DNA from: Bog-473 sp963743785
GTDB lineage: Bacteria > Actinomycetota > Acidimicrobiia > Acidimicrobiales > RAAP-2
Assembly: GCA_963743785.1 (NCBI GenBank)
Contig: CAVURD010000017.1
Coordinates: 39,861-103,860 of the forward strand
Direction of reading: 5' to 3'
DNA: 64,000 nt
The notes beneath the pieces are model-generated. The model was not told the DNA's origin and ran no database searches. It saw nothing but the letters and a program-made list of their open reading frames with translations. The position numbers and the translations under genes are program-made. Below are positions 26,787-36,269 of the stretch, piece by piece. Positions within the stretch are counted from its first letter, which is position 1. Each line of letters begins with the position of its first letter.

Positions 26787-28076
26787 TTAAGGACTGCGAG
26801 CGATACGACTGCCCATGCTGCTCCGGGCGCGCATCGAGGGTGTACTCGCATGTTCAGGCATGTGTCCGAGGAGGGTGCGGGCAAATGATCCATACCGGGC
26901 TGCCAACGGCGACGCCGAGAGCCCATGAGCCAGGACGCTCAAGGTGATGGTCACCGTGACCACTGAAAGGACATGGGCAGCTTCGGTCCGAGCGAGGCTG
27001 TCGTATGCGATCAGACCGAACACCACCGAAGCCAGTCCCCGTGGCCCAAACCATCCGACAAATCCGACGGTGAATCGGTCGAGCCCAGAGCCCAGCAGCG
27101 ACACGGCCACCGGCACCATCCGCACGACTGTCAGGGCGAGGAGCGCGAACAGATAGTCCGGCCAGGTCGCATGCGTGAAGCCGGGGACCACCATCGCCGC
27201 ACCGAAGATGAGCCACACCACGAGAGAGAGCAAACCGCCGGCCTCCTCCGTAAAGGCCACCGTGGATTCGAGATCGGGACGCACCACGCTGCCGAAGGCC
27301 ATCCCCCCAATGAACGCGGCGATGAAGCCGTTACCGTGTGCCTCAATCGCCGAGCTGTAGGCGAAGAATGCCAGGCCCAGTGCGGCCAGCGGACGGAATC
27401 CCGGTGCGCTCCATCTCCCAGCTGCGGCCCGGGTCAGCACCCACCCACCAACCAGTCCAACACCACCGCCGATCCCAGCGCCGATCAGGAGGTCAGCTGC
27501 GGCAGTGAGCACAGACATCGAATGGGTGACTTCGCTGGCGACCGCACCGGCCAGGAAGAGGTTGACGAACGGGGTGGCGATCCCGTCGTTGAGCCCACTC
27601 TCGACGTTCAGGAGACGCCGGATTCGGTTCGGTATTCGCGTATCGCCGATGATCGAAGCGCCCAGCGCGGCATCTGTTGGCGCGACGATTGCGCCGATGG
27701 TCGCGGCCACCCACCAGGACACACCTGGAATGACTGCAAATGCCGTAGCCGTGCCGACGCCGATCGTGAGGGGCAAGCCGAAGGCCAGAAGTCTGAAGGG
27801 CAGGCCGATGTCGCGCCGGAGTTCGTTGATGTTGACCCGTGACGCATCGGTGAACAGCACCAGCGCGAGGGTGACCTCGGCGAGCGAACGGACCGTCGAT
27901 GAGTGTGGGTTGAAGTGGATGATTGCCAGCGGGCCGTGGGTCGCAACCAACCCCATCACCAAAAGGGCGATCGGTGCACTGATGTAGAGCCGTTCGAGTC
28001 GGGCCGAAAGGACCGACCACAGGACGATGCAGGCTGCGGCGATCGCGAGTGCGGCGGTGTCCAGACTGTGGGTCAC
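26787..28076 (-). CDS. cation:proton antiporter, CPA1 type
   Basis: Membrane antiporter exchanging Na+ or K+ for H+. About twelve hydrophobic helices in 429 residues. LALVLFTDASRVNINELRRD is the conserved helix pair of NhaP-like proteins. AAIGAIVAPTDAALG-type sequence (TIGAIVAPTDAALG) and NVESGLNDGIATPF hold the ion-binding Asp residues. The C-terminal tail is short and hydrophilic, with no regulatory TrkA-C domain. GTG start at 28076. It heads the stress/ion region after the tRNA pair. The gap 26537-26786 (250 bases) holds nothing I recognise. Confidence 0.88.
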   Translation of the reverse strand: MTHSLDTAALAIAAACIVLWSVLSARLERLYISAPIALLVMGLVATHGPLAIIHFNPHSSTVRSLAEVTLALVLFTDASRVNINELRRDIGLPFRLLAFGLPLTIGVGTATAFAVIPGVSWWVAATIGAIVAPTDAALGASIIGDTRIPNRIRRLLNVESGLNDGIATPFVNLFLAGAVASEVTHSMSVLTAAADLLIGAGIGGGVGLVGGWVLTRAAAGRWSAPGFRPLAALGLAFFAYSSAIEAHGNGFIAAFIGGMAFGSVVRPDLESTVAFTEEAGGLLSLVVWLIFGAAMVVPGFTHATWPDYLFALLALTVVRMVPVAVSLLGSGLDRFTVGFVGWFGPRGLASVVFGLIAYDSLARTEAAHVLSVVTVTITLSVLAHGLSASPLAARYGSFARTLLGHMPEHASTPSMRARSSMGSRIARSP

Positions 28077-28272
28077 GGCAAATGCGGCTCTACAAATCCG
28101 TGGCTATCCCATGCTCGTTTCACATGGGTCCGATCACCGCTCTGAGATTGCACGACCGCTGCGAAATCGGTTCACTCTGGCGGCAGCCCTGGAGCTGATC
28201 GGCACCGATCGGAGGGAAATGATGGGATCCAGCTCAGAGACATCAATTGGTCGACCGATCTCGTTTCCATCG

Positions 28273-28652
28273 CTACCGCTCATGACGAAACACGAGAACC
28301 GGACAAGTGGCATTCGACACGCAGTATCCACTCACCGATCCGAGCGGCATGCCGACGAACTCCCCGTGGCCACGGCTTCGGACGACAAGATGGTCCGGAC
28401 CACGAGAGGCTTCGATCAACACCGAAGACGGGTGATCCCCGACAATCCGTGATTCGATGATCACCTCTGGGTGCTCCTTACGAATCGGTACAAGTACCGA
28501 TTCCAACGTGGATTCTGCTTCTGCGTTCGGTCTGGAGGGAGGTGGCATGGGTGCGTTCCATCCCACATTGCCCAATCGAGTGCGCGCATCGATGAACTCG
28601 ACCCGTCGACGCCGACAACGATCCGATGAGCTGGCGAACGTGTGTTAGCCAC
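28273..28652 (-). pseudogene. degenerate universal stress protein
   Basis: The start reads RIVVGVDGSSSSMRALDWA, a normal Usp N-terminus with the ATP-binding VGVDGS. After ~30 residues the frame shifts and only the second half follows: AESTLESVLVPIRKEHPEV, HPSSVLIEAS, then VVRSRGHGEFVGMPLGSVS. About 30-40 residues of the usual middle (strand 2 and helix 2) are missing. The ATP-binding G-x2-G-x9-G-S motif has lost its first Gly (RSRG). Shortening plus a frame break plus a lost motif residue points to real decay, not only sequence error. Confidence 0.75.
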
Positions 28653-28703
28653 GGCATCGTTCCTTGGACCTCGACGCAGCTGGCGGAATGGTGATCAACA
28701 TCG

Positions 28704-30110
28704 TCACCCGCTCTCAAGGCTCGCTTGAGCGGGATTCTGCTTCGGAAGAAAGGCCGTCGCGCCCAAACCGACGAGGCCAATGATCGCCACCGCAATCATT
28801 GCGAGGGCGTAGGACTTCGTCGGGGTGGTGAGACCTGAGACCAGTATGGTGCCGGCGATCGCTGTGCCGAGGCACGATCCGAGATTGGACACACTCCGAG
28901 AAAGGCCGGAGATCTCTCCTTGCTGTGTCTCCGGAAAGGCGGATTGAACCATGTTCACCGACGGGGTCAGCATCACACCAAGGCCCAACCCGATAAGCAA
29001 CAATCCAGGGGCAAAGGACCAGGCACTGGGGGAATGTTTCACGATCGCAAGGAGGAATGCGACGCCAGCGATAGTCGTCACGAACCCAGTGAAAATCAGC
29101 GCTCGCTGTCGGAACCGCTTGGCCAGACGGCCAGCGACGAGCGACGACGCAAGGATGCCAAGGGTAGCTGCGGTGAAGATCACTCCCGTTTGAATCGCGT
29201 TGTACCCCCTGATGACCTGGAGGTAGGCGGACACAACAAACGAAGTTCCCATGAGCATCAACCACTGCACGTTTTGCGTCACGAGGCCGAGGTTCGATAT
29301 GCGGTTGTGGAAGAGCTTGGTCGACAACAGTGGTTCCATTCCACGACGCTCCCGAGCGCGGACCCAAACAAAGAACCCACCGACGATGGAAGAGCCCAAT
29401 GCGAGAAGGACAACCGTGATGGCGACGTTCTTGTCGGCCGCCAGGATTCCCATGACAAGCACCACCAGGCCTGTGGCAGAGAGGATCGCACCCACGATGT
29501 CGAAGGGCCGCGTGGGATCCGGCGGCAGCGGATCTCGAATGCTGCGGCTGAGAACCACAATGATTGCAACGACGACGGCTTGGAAGAGAAAGGCCGCTCG
29601 CCAGCTGATCGCCGTGGTGATGAGACCTCCAATCAGTGGTCCGGTGGCAGCGCCTACTCCACCCATCCCACTGATCACACCGAAGGCCTGCGCCCGCGAC
29701 TTGAGATCGTGGAACAGCATGGTCGTAAGGATGTAGACGGGCGGTATCAACAACGCCGTCCCCACTCCCTCGAGAACCGAGTTACCCAGGATCAGGACCG
29801 CAAGGTTCGGAGAGACTGCGCTGAGCAGTGCGCCGACGGCATAGATGGAGAGCCCCAGCGTGAAGCACCGTTTCCGACCCCAACGATCGGTCAGCTTGCC
29901 CCCGGGAATCATGAGAGCCGCCATGACCAAAAGGAACAGCGTGATGGCCACCTGCACCCCCTCGACCGTGGTGTTCAGGTCGTGGCTGATGTCGTTGATC
30001 ATGACGTTCATGTTCGACCCGGCGAAGCTGCAGATGAACTGCGCCAGTGCCAATGGAATGAGCATCCGCCGCAATGACGGTGCCTCGGTCCTCGTTTGCG
30101 ACGGTGGCAT
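28704..30110 (-). CDS. MFS transporter, DHA2 (14-helix drug/proton) type
   Basis: Efflux carrier, 468 residues, with about fourteen hydrophobic helices. The loop 2-3 motif is GGKLTDRWGRKR. Helix 5 motif C-like sequence is GMGGVGAATGPLIGGLI, characteristic of antiporters. The neighbouring EmrB/QacA-like central insert helices are present. It starts 11 bases after the SulP stop on the same strand, so it is co-transcribed with that gene. Substrate not predictable. Confidence 0.88.
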   Translation of the reverse strand: MPPSQTRTEAPSLRRMLIPLALAQFICSFAGSNMNVMINDISHDLNTTVEGVQVAITLFLLVMAALMIPGGKLTDRWGRKRCFTLGLSIYAVGALLSAVSPNLAVLILGNSVLEGVGTALLIPPVYILTTMLFHDLKSRAQAFGVISGMGGVGAATGPLIGGLITTAISWRAAFLFQAVVVAIIVVLSRSIRDPLPPDPTRPFDIVGAILSATGLVVLVMGILAADKNVAITVVLLALGSSIVGGFFVWVRARERRGMEPLLSTKLFHNRISNLGLVTQNVQWLMLMGTSFVVSAYLQVIRGYNAIQTGVIFTAATLGILASSLVAGRLAKRFRQRALIFTGFVTTIAGVAFLLAIVKHSPSAWSFAPGLLLIGLGLGVMLTPSVNMVQSAFPETQQGEISGLSRSVSNLGSCLGTAIAGTILVSGLTTPTKSYALAMIAVAIIGLVGLGATAFLPKQNPAQASLESG

Positions 30111-30121
30111 AGCTTCGCCCT

Positions 30122-31870
30122 TTACCCTACGTCTTCGTCGCCGACGGTCGGGGACTCCGTGTCGCCCTTGGCGCGCCCGACCTCCGCCTCCACGGCTCGG
30201 TAGACATTTCCGTGGATCCTGTCGTCACCGATGCGATCGATGACCCCGTCGCGCCTGAGAAGCTCGAACACGGTTGGCTTTACGCGAGCAAGGTGCAGCG
30301 TCACACCGGCGTGCCTTGTGAGATCGAAAATCTCACGCATCTTCGCCGACCCCTGCGAGTCGATGAAGTCGATTCCCTCACAGTCGAGCACGATCCCGGT
30401 GATGTCAGGTGTTGACATCGCGACTTCCCGGACTCGGTCCTCAAGTGCGTCGGAAGTGGCAAAGAACAGACCACCATCCAGGCGCAGGACAACGACCCCT
30501 CGGAACTGTTCGTCGGCTGGGTACTCGTCGAGTTCCCGAAAGACCTGTGTACCTGACTGTCGTCCGAGCAATGGCATCGGGGGACGGGTCGCAACCGAGA
30601 TGAGCCAAAGAAGCGAGAGCCCGATCCCGATCAGCACCCCAGCGAGAACACCAAACAGGAGTGTTCCCATGATGGCTGCGATGGCGATCCAAAAATCGAA
30701 GCGCTGTACCTTGGCGAGGCGGCGCATCTCCGGCACGTCCATCATTCCCATCACCACCGCTTCGATGATCAATGCGGCCAGCACGGGCTTGGGCAATGAA
30801 GAAAAGAGTGGGGCGAGCACAAGAAGGGTGAGGAGTACGATGACCCCGGAGGTAAGCGAGGCGAGGCCCGAGCGAGCACCGGTGTGGTCATTCAAGGAGC
30901 TCGCAGACAAGCTCGTTGAGACGGGCATCCCCTGGAACAAGCCGGCACCGACGTTTGCCATCCCCTGAGCCACCGATTCTTGGTTGATGTCGATGTGATA
31001 GTGGTGCTTGGCGGCAAAGGACCTCGAATCGCCGGCGGTCTGCGAGAACCCGATAAGCACCAGCGCCACCGCGGCGAGGGAGATCGTGCTCGCATGGTTT
31101 GTGATCAGTTGCCAACTCGGGAGCGCAGGAGTCGGCAGACCCCTCGGCACGTGGCCCACTAAGGCGACCCCGTGGGCACCGAGGTCAAATAACTTTGAGG
31201 CCAAAAGACCACCGACAACCAGCACCAGCGCACCAGGGATGCGAGGTGCGACCTTGCGCAATCCGAAGACCACCAAGAGTGACACTGCCCCGACGAGCAA
31301 GGTTGTCAAACTGACGTCAGCGAGCGAACCGAACCACGATCGCAGTTCTTGGATCGGGTTGGAGCCTGAGGTGTCCGTCCCAGTGAGCTTTGGGAGCTCC
31401 CCGATGACCACGTCGATAGCGGCACCAAAGAGGAATCCCGTCACGACGGCCCGCGACAGGAACTGAGCGATCCATCCCATCTTCAGAACGGCGAGGAGCA
31501 GAAAAAGCACTCCGGATGCAAGCGTGATGGTGGCGACGAAGGTCGCCGCGTTCGTGGTCCCGGTGAGCTTCGCCGCCACAACAGCGCTCGCGGCCACTGC
31601 GGCCAATCCAGAGCTCGGCCCTGTCGAGATCTGACGACTCGTTCCGAACACCGCGTAGAGGATCGCCCCGGCAGCCGCGGCGTAGAGACCATTCTGCAAC
31701 GGGATGCCGGCGATGCCGGCGTAGCCGAGATTCTTCGGAACGATCAGGGCAGCGACGGCGATCCCTGCGATGAGGTCCCCTCGGAGCCAGCGACGATCGT
31801 ACGATCGGAGCCATCCGACAATCGGGACGAGATGCCAGCGGTTCTGGCCAGCCGTACCAACCCCAGCCAT
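30122..31870 (-). CDS. SulP-family anion transporter with STAS domain
   Basis: Secondary transporter for sulfate, bicarbonate or a related anion. Membrane part is residues ~10-420, starting RWLRGDLIAGIAVAALIVPK, with TGPSSGLAAVAAS and FQGMPVSTSLSASSLND. The C-terminal STAS domain (~residues 450-560) contains VLDCEGIDFIDSQGSAKM. ATG at 31870 has GGTGAGGGG just upstream; TTG at 31900 would add ten residues. It is followed after 11 bases by the MFS gene. A second SulP lies at 37025-38753; the two are diverged, not a recent duplication. Confidence 0.88.
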   Translation of the reverse strand: MAGVGTAGQNRWHLVPIVGWLRSYDRRWLRGDLIAGIAVAALIVPKNLGYAGIAGIPLQNGLYAAAAGAILYAVFGTSRQISTGPSSGLAAVAASAVVAAKLTGTTNAATFVATITLASGVLFLLLAVLKMGWIAQFLSRAVVTGFLFGAAIDVVIGELPKLTGTDTSGSNPIQELRSWFGSLADVSLTTLLVGAVSLLVVFGLRKVAPRIPGALVLVVGGLLASKLFDLGAHGVALVGHVPRGLPTPALPSWQLITNHASTISLAAVALVLIGFSQTAGDSRSFAAKHHYHIDINQESVAQGMANVGAGLFQGMPVSTSLSASSLNDHTGARSGLASLTSGVIVLLTLLVLAPLFSSLPKPVLAALIIEAVVMGMMDVPEMRRLAKVQRFDFWIAIAAIMGTLLFGVLAGVLIGIGLSLLWLISVATRPPMPLLGRQSGTQVFRELDEYPADEQFRGVVVLRLDGGLFFATSDALEDRVREVAMSTPDITGIVLDCEGIDFIDSQGSAKMREIFDLTRHAGVTLHLARVKPTVFELLRRDGVIDRIGDDRIHGNVYRAVEAEVGRAKGDTESPTVGDEDVG

Positions 31871-32330
31871 CAGCCCCTCACCTGCCAGCTCGACAATCAA
31901 TAGTCGTCAGAGAGCGAGACGGCTTTCGCCTCAAAACGACTTCCGGTTCACCGCCATAGACCGGCAGCTCGAGGTTGTCGGGCAAGACCCGTGGTGGGAA
32001 ACGGCCCAATGGCGTCGAACACCTTTCATCATGCCGGCCTAAATCAGCCTGATGCCTGCAACACAACCTCGCTTCTCCATTTAGGTCACCTCCAGCTCAG
32101 GCGTCTTTGGGACATGACGATTGCACCCAAGTGTGCTCCGGATCGTGACGTTGCGCCAGGACCTTTGTCGCGGCGACCTCGACTGGAGTCGATCCGGGGC
32201 GCAGAGGATCTGCACCCGGCTGGATGCGATTCTTCGGCGCCGTCGTGATCCATCGCTCTACCCACCGGTGCCGAGGACGCCAACGTCGTAGAATGAGCGC
32301 CCCACGAGAACGACGTGCAGGAGGGACCTC
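31871..32330. other. 460-base intergenic stretch
   Basis: Between the SulP start (minus) and the truncated DUF1269-like fragment (plus). It holds the divergent promoters. I find no frame with a ribosome site and family pattern on either strand, and no strong hairpin. TTTGGGAC at 32107 resembles half of a DosR box, but no second half sits at the right spacing. Confidence 0.5.
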
Positions 32331-32456
32331 ATGGCGATCGATACGTTCTTTGCCTACTGCGGCGTGTATCCCAATGTTGAAGATGCATTCGCCGACTTTG
32401 ACTTGGTCCATGCTCACCATACCCAGGCTGGCCATACGCGGTCCGCGAATTCGTAG
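32331..32456 (+). pseudogene. truncated N-terminus of a DUF1269-like protein
   Basis: A 41-codon frame with an excellent ribosome site (GGAGG, 6 bases before ATG). It reads MAIDTFFAYCGVYPNVEDAF then ADFDLVHAHHTQAGH. That is the start of a common actinobacterial protein (M-A-x-D-x-x-x-A-x-x-G-x-Y ... A-x-x-D-x-x-x-V-x-x-L-x-x-x-A-G), usually ~150-200 residues with a glycine-zipper membrane segment. Here it runs into unrelated sequence and a TAG. The rest of the gene is not found in 32457-32606, so a deletion is likely. Family assignment is from memory of the pattern. Confidence 0.55.
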
Positions 32457-32606
32457 AGCTCAAGCCAATATCTGAGGGTCCCATCCCCCGCCGGCCTGTG
32501 AGAGAGACGTATGCGACGGGCCGGCAACCAGGCGAGAATCGAAACGGCGTCACGGCTCTCGCGCCAATGGGGAATGGGCGAGGATGGGTGGATGAAGGGA
32601 GTAGGG

Positions 32607-35477
32607 GTGACAACGACGGGCGAGATGGGTGGCCCCTTGGCCGCAAATGACGAGCTCTGGTATTCGTTCGACGCCAGCGACGTTGCCGGCCGCTTGGTCG
32701 TCGATGTCGAGACGGGCCTCACCAGCCAGGAGGCGGCGGTTCGACTCGAACGAGATGGTCCGAATTCGTTGCCGGTCGAGACGCCACCCTCGCATCTCCA
32801 CCGCCTGCTGAGCCAGTACACGAGTTTCATGCAACTGATCCTGGTCGGCGCGTCGATCGTGTCGCTGGTGATCAAGCAATGGAGCACGGCCATCGTGCTG
32901 ATCGTGATCTCGCTCTTCAATGCACTGGTCGGATTGCGTCAAGCTGGAAAGGCCGAGAGCGCCATGAACGCACTGCAGTCGATGATGAAGTCGACGGCGC
33001 GGGTCCGTCGCGACGGGACAGAGGCAGTCATTCCCGCGGAAGACGTCGTCGTCGGTGACATCCTCCTCGTCTCGGCGGGTGACGAAGTTCCGGCTGATGG
33101 GCGGATCTGCAGTGCGAGCGCGCTGCAGATCGACGAGTCGGCGTTGACGGGGGAGAGCGTCCCTGCTTCGAAGGAGGCAACGACCCTCTCCGGCGATCTA
33201 GGCCCGGGGGAACAATCGAACATGGCGTTCATGCACACCCCCGTCACCCACGGGAGCGGGATCGTGATCGTGACCGGGGCGGGGAGCGACTCGCAGGTGG
33301 GCAAGATCGCTCACATGCTGTCAGCCACCGCCCAGGAGGAGACGCCGCTCACAAAGCAGATGAACACCCTGACCCTGTGGATCGTGAGCGCGGCAGGATT
33401 GACGATGCTGGTGATGTTCGCGCTGGGGCTCAGCCGGGGACAGTCCTGGACCACACTCTTCGACACCGCCGTGGCTCTGGCGATCGCCGCCATTCCACTC
33501 GCGTTGCCGATGGTTGTTCAAGTCGTGCTCTCGCTGGGCAGCGTCGAATTGGCCAAGCGGAAGGCGATCGTCAAGGACCTCCCGTCGGTCGAGACGCTGG
33601 GGTTCACCTCGGCGATCAACTCGGACAAGACGGGCACGCTCACCATGAACCAGATGACGGCCGTCGAGGTCGTTGACCCGACCGACAGGTACGAGATCAG
33701 CGGGACCGGCTACAACCTCGAAGGAAGGGTCAGCCATCCCGCCGGCAAGACGGACACGATTGACGATGCGATCCTCCCTTATGTGATCGCCAACGACGCG
33801 AACCTGGTTGACGGTCGGGTGGTCGGCGATCCAACGGAGGGGGCGCTGCTCGTTCTGGCCCACAAGGCAGGCATGTCAATCGATGCCACACGTGAGGAGT
33901 TCCCCCGACTTGCCACGCTGCCGTTCGACCCCAATTACAAGTTGATGGCCACCTTCAATCGGACCAAGGACGCATCCGGCAACGACATCGTGCGTTGTTT
34001 CGTCAAGGGTGCGGCGCCGGCAGTGACGGCGCTGGCGGCAACCGCACTCGCCAACGGAGAAAACATCGCCTGGGACGAAACGCTCAAGGCTGCAGCCGAT
34101 CGCCACGCGACGCGCATGGGCGAGTCGGGTCTCCGGGTGATGGCGGGCGCTTTTCGGGATCTGGACGCTGCTGCGTTCGACCCGGACCGGGACCTCCTCT
34201 CTTACGTCCAGGACCTCCAGATGACCAGCCTGGTCGGGATGGTCGACCCACCCCGGGCAGAGTCGAAAGCTGCCGTGGCCAACGCCAAGGCGGCGCACAT
34301 CCGGGTCCGGATGGTGACGGGTGACGACGTGGTCACTGGTGCCGCGATCGCCCGGCAGCTCGACATCCCGGGCGACGCGATCCTGGGGGCCGAGTTCGCC
34401 GCTCTTTCCGACCTGCAGCGACTCGACAAGATCGACCAGATCGGCGTCGTCGGGCGAGTGGCTCCCGAGCATAAGGTGCTGCTCGCCGAGACTCTCAAGA
34501 AGAAGGGCCACGTCGTCGCCATGACCGGTGACGGCGTGAATGATGCGCCCGCCATCAAGGCGGCGGACATCGGTGTGGCCATGGGAAGCGGTACGGAGGT
34601 GGCGAAGAATGCCGGCCGCATGGTGCTCTCCGACGACAACTTCTCCACCATCGTCTACGCCGTGCAACAGGGCCGCAAGCTGTACGACAATCTGAACAAG
34701 TACATCCGGTTCGTGCTGATCGAGCTCGTCGCGTTCGTCCTTACATTCTTGGGCGCGACGTTGCTCAACATCGCTGGTGGCGAACCGTTCACGCCTGCCC
34801 AGATTCTGTGGATCAATTTCCTCGTCAACGCCCCATTCGGTGTCGCGCTCGGATTCGACGAGGAAAGCCCGGGCCTGATGCAGCGGCGGCCCCGCGCCCG
34901 GGGAGAATCGATTCTCACCCCCGGTGTCATGATCACGTGTGGACTGGTCGGACTGTTCGTTGCCAGCGCGAACCTCGGGATGATCGTGGTCGGCACCAAC
35001 CTCTTGGACAGCACGGTCAAGGGCCAATCGATCGGCCTGGTCGCATTCTCCTTGATGCTGGTGGTCGCGGCCTTTGAGGCCCGCAGCGAGACGGACTCAG
35101 TCTTCTCTATGGACACCTTCAACAGCCCGAGGATGAACCTCATCGCGGTCGCCGAGGTAGCGGGTGCATTTCTCGTCACCCAAGCGGATTTCATGCAGCG
35201 GTTGCTCGGCACCACCCAATTGACGGCGGGCCAATGGGGACTGGGCCTTCTCATGGCCCTCGCGGTGCTGGTCAGCTGGGAGGCGGGCAAGTGGATCGCA
35301 CGTCGACGATGGGGCGCCCGGGCCGACGGCCCACGAGTCGAGATCAACCTAGAGGGGATGACCGGTATGGCCAAGAAGAAACACAGCGCAGGGACGGACC
35401 CGGCACCCGGGTACCGGCCGGAGGGACACGCAGAGGGACATGCGGAGGGGCAGCAGACGGCGCGCCTGGGAAGATGA
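32607..35477 (+). CDS. P-type cation ATPase with non-canonical M4 motif
   Basis: ATP-driven cation pump, 956 residues. N-terminal actuator-linked segment has GLTSQEAAVRLERDGPN; actuator loop has ALTGESVPASK. Phosphorylated Asp340 is in NSDKTGTLTMNQ. The hinge MTGDGVNDAPAIKAADIGVA lies near residue 640. Ten membrane helices. In M4 the Ca2+-ATPase PEGLP is replaced by PLALP (297-301), so the usual Glu ligand is absent. There is no heavy-metal CPC motif. I choose the GTG at 32607 (AAGGGAG upstream); an ATG at 32511 would add 32 residues. The stop overlaps ppk2 (ATGA). Ion unknown. Confidence 0.88.
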   Translation: MTTTGEMGGPLAANDELWYSFDASDVAGRLVVDVETGLTSQEAAVRLERDGPNSLPVETPPSHLHRLLSQYTSFMQLILVGASIVSLVIKQWSTAIVLIVISLFNALVGLRQAGKAESAMNALQSMMKSTARVRRDGTEAVIPAEDVVVGDILLVSAGDEVPADGRICSASALQIDESALTGESVPASKEATTLSGDLGPGEQSNMAFMHTPVTHGSGIVIVTGAGSDSQVGKIAHMLSATAQEETPLTKQMNTLTLWIVSAAGLTMLVMFALGLSRGQSWTTLFDTAVALAIAAIPLALPMVVQVVLSLGSVELAKRKAIVKDLPSVETLGFTSAINSDKTGTLTMNQMTAVEVVDPTDRYEISGTGYNLEGRVSHPAGKTDTIDDAILPYVIANDANLVDGRVVGDPTEGALLVLAHKAGMSIDATREEFPRLATLPFDPNYKLMATFNRTKDASGNDIVRCFVKGAAPAVTALAATALANGENIAWDETLKAAADRHATRMGESGLRVMAGAFRDLDAAAFDPDRDLLSYVQDLQMTSLVGMVDPPRAESKAAVANAKAAHIRVRMVTGDDVVTGAAIARQLDIPGDAILGAEFAALSDLQRLDKIDQIGVVGRVAPEHKVLLAETLKKKGHVVAMTGDGVNDAPAIKAADIGVAMGSGTEVAKNAGRMVLSDDNFSTIVYAVQQGRKLYDNLNKYIRFVLIELVAFVLTFLGATLLNIAGGEPFTPAQILWINFLVNAPFGVALGFDEESPGLMQRRPRARGESILTPGVMITCGLVGLFVASANLGMIVVGTNLLDSTVKGQSIGLVAFSLMLVVAAFEARSETDSVFSMDTFNSPRMNLIAVAEVAGAFLVTQADFMQRLLGTTQLTAGQWGLGLLMALAVLVSWEAGKWIARRRWGARADGPRVEINLEGMTGMAKKKHSAGTDPAPGYRPEGHAEGHAEGQQTARLGR

Positions 35478-36269
35478 AGAAGAAGGAGTACGAGGAACAC
35501 ATGAGGTCCCTCCACGCCGAGCTGGTGGCGATGCAGGAGTGGGTCAAGAAGTCCGGGGCGAAGATCTGCATCGTGTTCGAGGGCCGGGACACCGCCGGCA
35601 AGGGAGGCACGATCAAGAGGATCACCGAGCGCGTCAGCCCCCGCGTGTTCCGCGTCGTGGCCCTCCCGACCCCCACCGAGCGCGAGCGCTCTCAGATGTA
35701 CATTCAGCGGTACATACCCCATCTGCCCGGCGGCAGGGGAGGTCGTGATCTTCGACCGCAGCTGGTACAACCGGGCGGGTGTCGAACCGGTCATGGGCTT
35801 CTGCACGCCCGAGGAGTCGCGCCGCTTCCTCGATCAGGTCCCGACCGTCGAGAAGGCCATGGTCGAGTCGGGGATCCTGCTGCTCAAGTATTGGCTCGAG
35901 GTCAGTGCCGACGAGCAGACCCGCCGGCTGGAGAGCCGCATCCACGATCCCCGCAAGATCTGGAAGCTGTCCGACATGGACTTGAAGTCTTACAGCCGGT
36001 GGGACGACTACTCCAGGGCCAGGGACGCCATGTTCGCCTCCACCGACACGGCCTGGGCGCCGTGGTTCATCGCACACACCGACGACAAGAAGCGGGGACG
36101 GCTGAACATCATCAGCCACCTCCTCAGCCAGATCGACTACGAGCCGCTCAAGCCGCCCGCCGTCAGCTTGCCGAAGCGAACGGTCTCATCGGACCACGTC
36201 GCATTCGCATCTGCCGCTGCGCTACATACCGACTCCGTTCTGATTGCGGGCAACCGGTTGAACGCGTAG
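35474..36269 (+). CDS. ppk2: polyphosphate kinase 2, one frameshift
   Basis: Uses inorganic polyphosphate to phosphorylate nucleoside diphosphates (class I PPK2 pattern). First frame: Walker A FEGRDTAGKGGTIKRI and VALPTPTERERSQMYIQRYI. Near 35733 one extra G shifts the frame. The second frame continues EVVIFDRSWYNRAGVE (Walker B region), VMGFCTPEE and WLEVSADEQTRR. Corrected length is ~265 residues, normal. ATG overlaps the ATPase stop, so the two are translationally coupled. The 3' end overlaps the convergent PAP2 gene by ~107 bases, unusual and possibly due to another indel near the stop. Confidence 0.9.

Noticed and set aside
32107..32131. DosR-like box
   Set aside because: One half (TTTGGGAC) is good, but the other half is at the wrong spacing and not a match.
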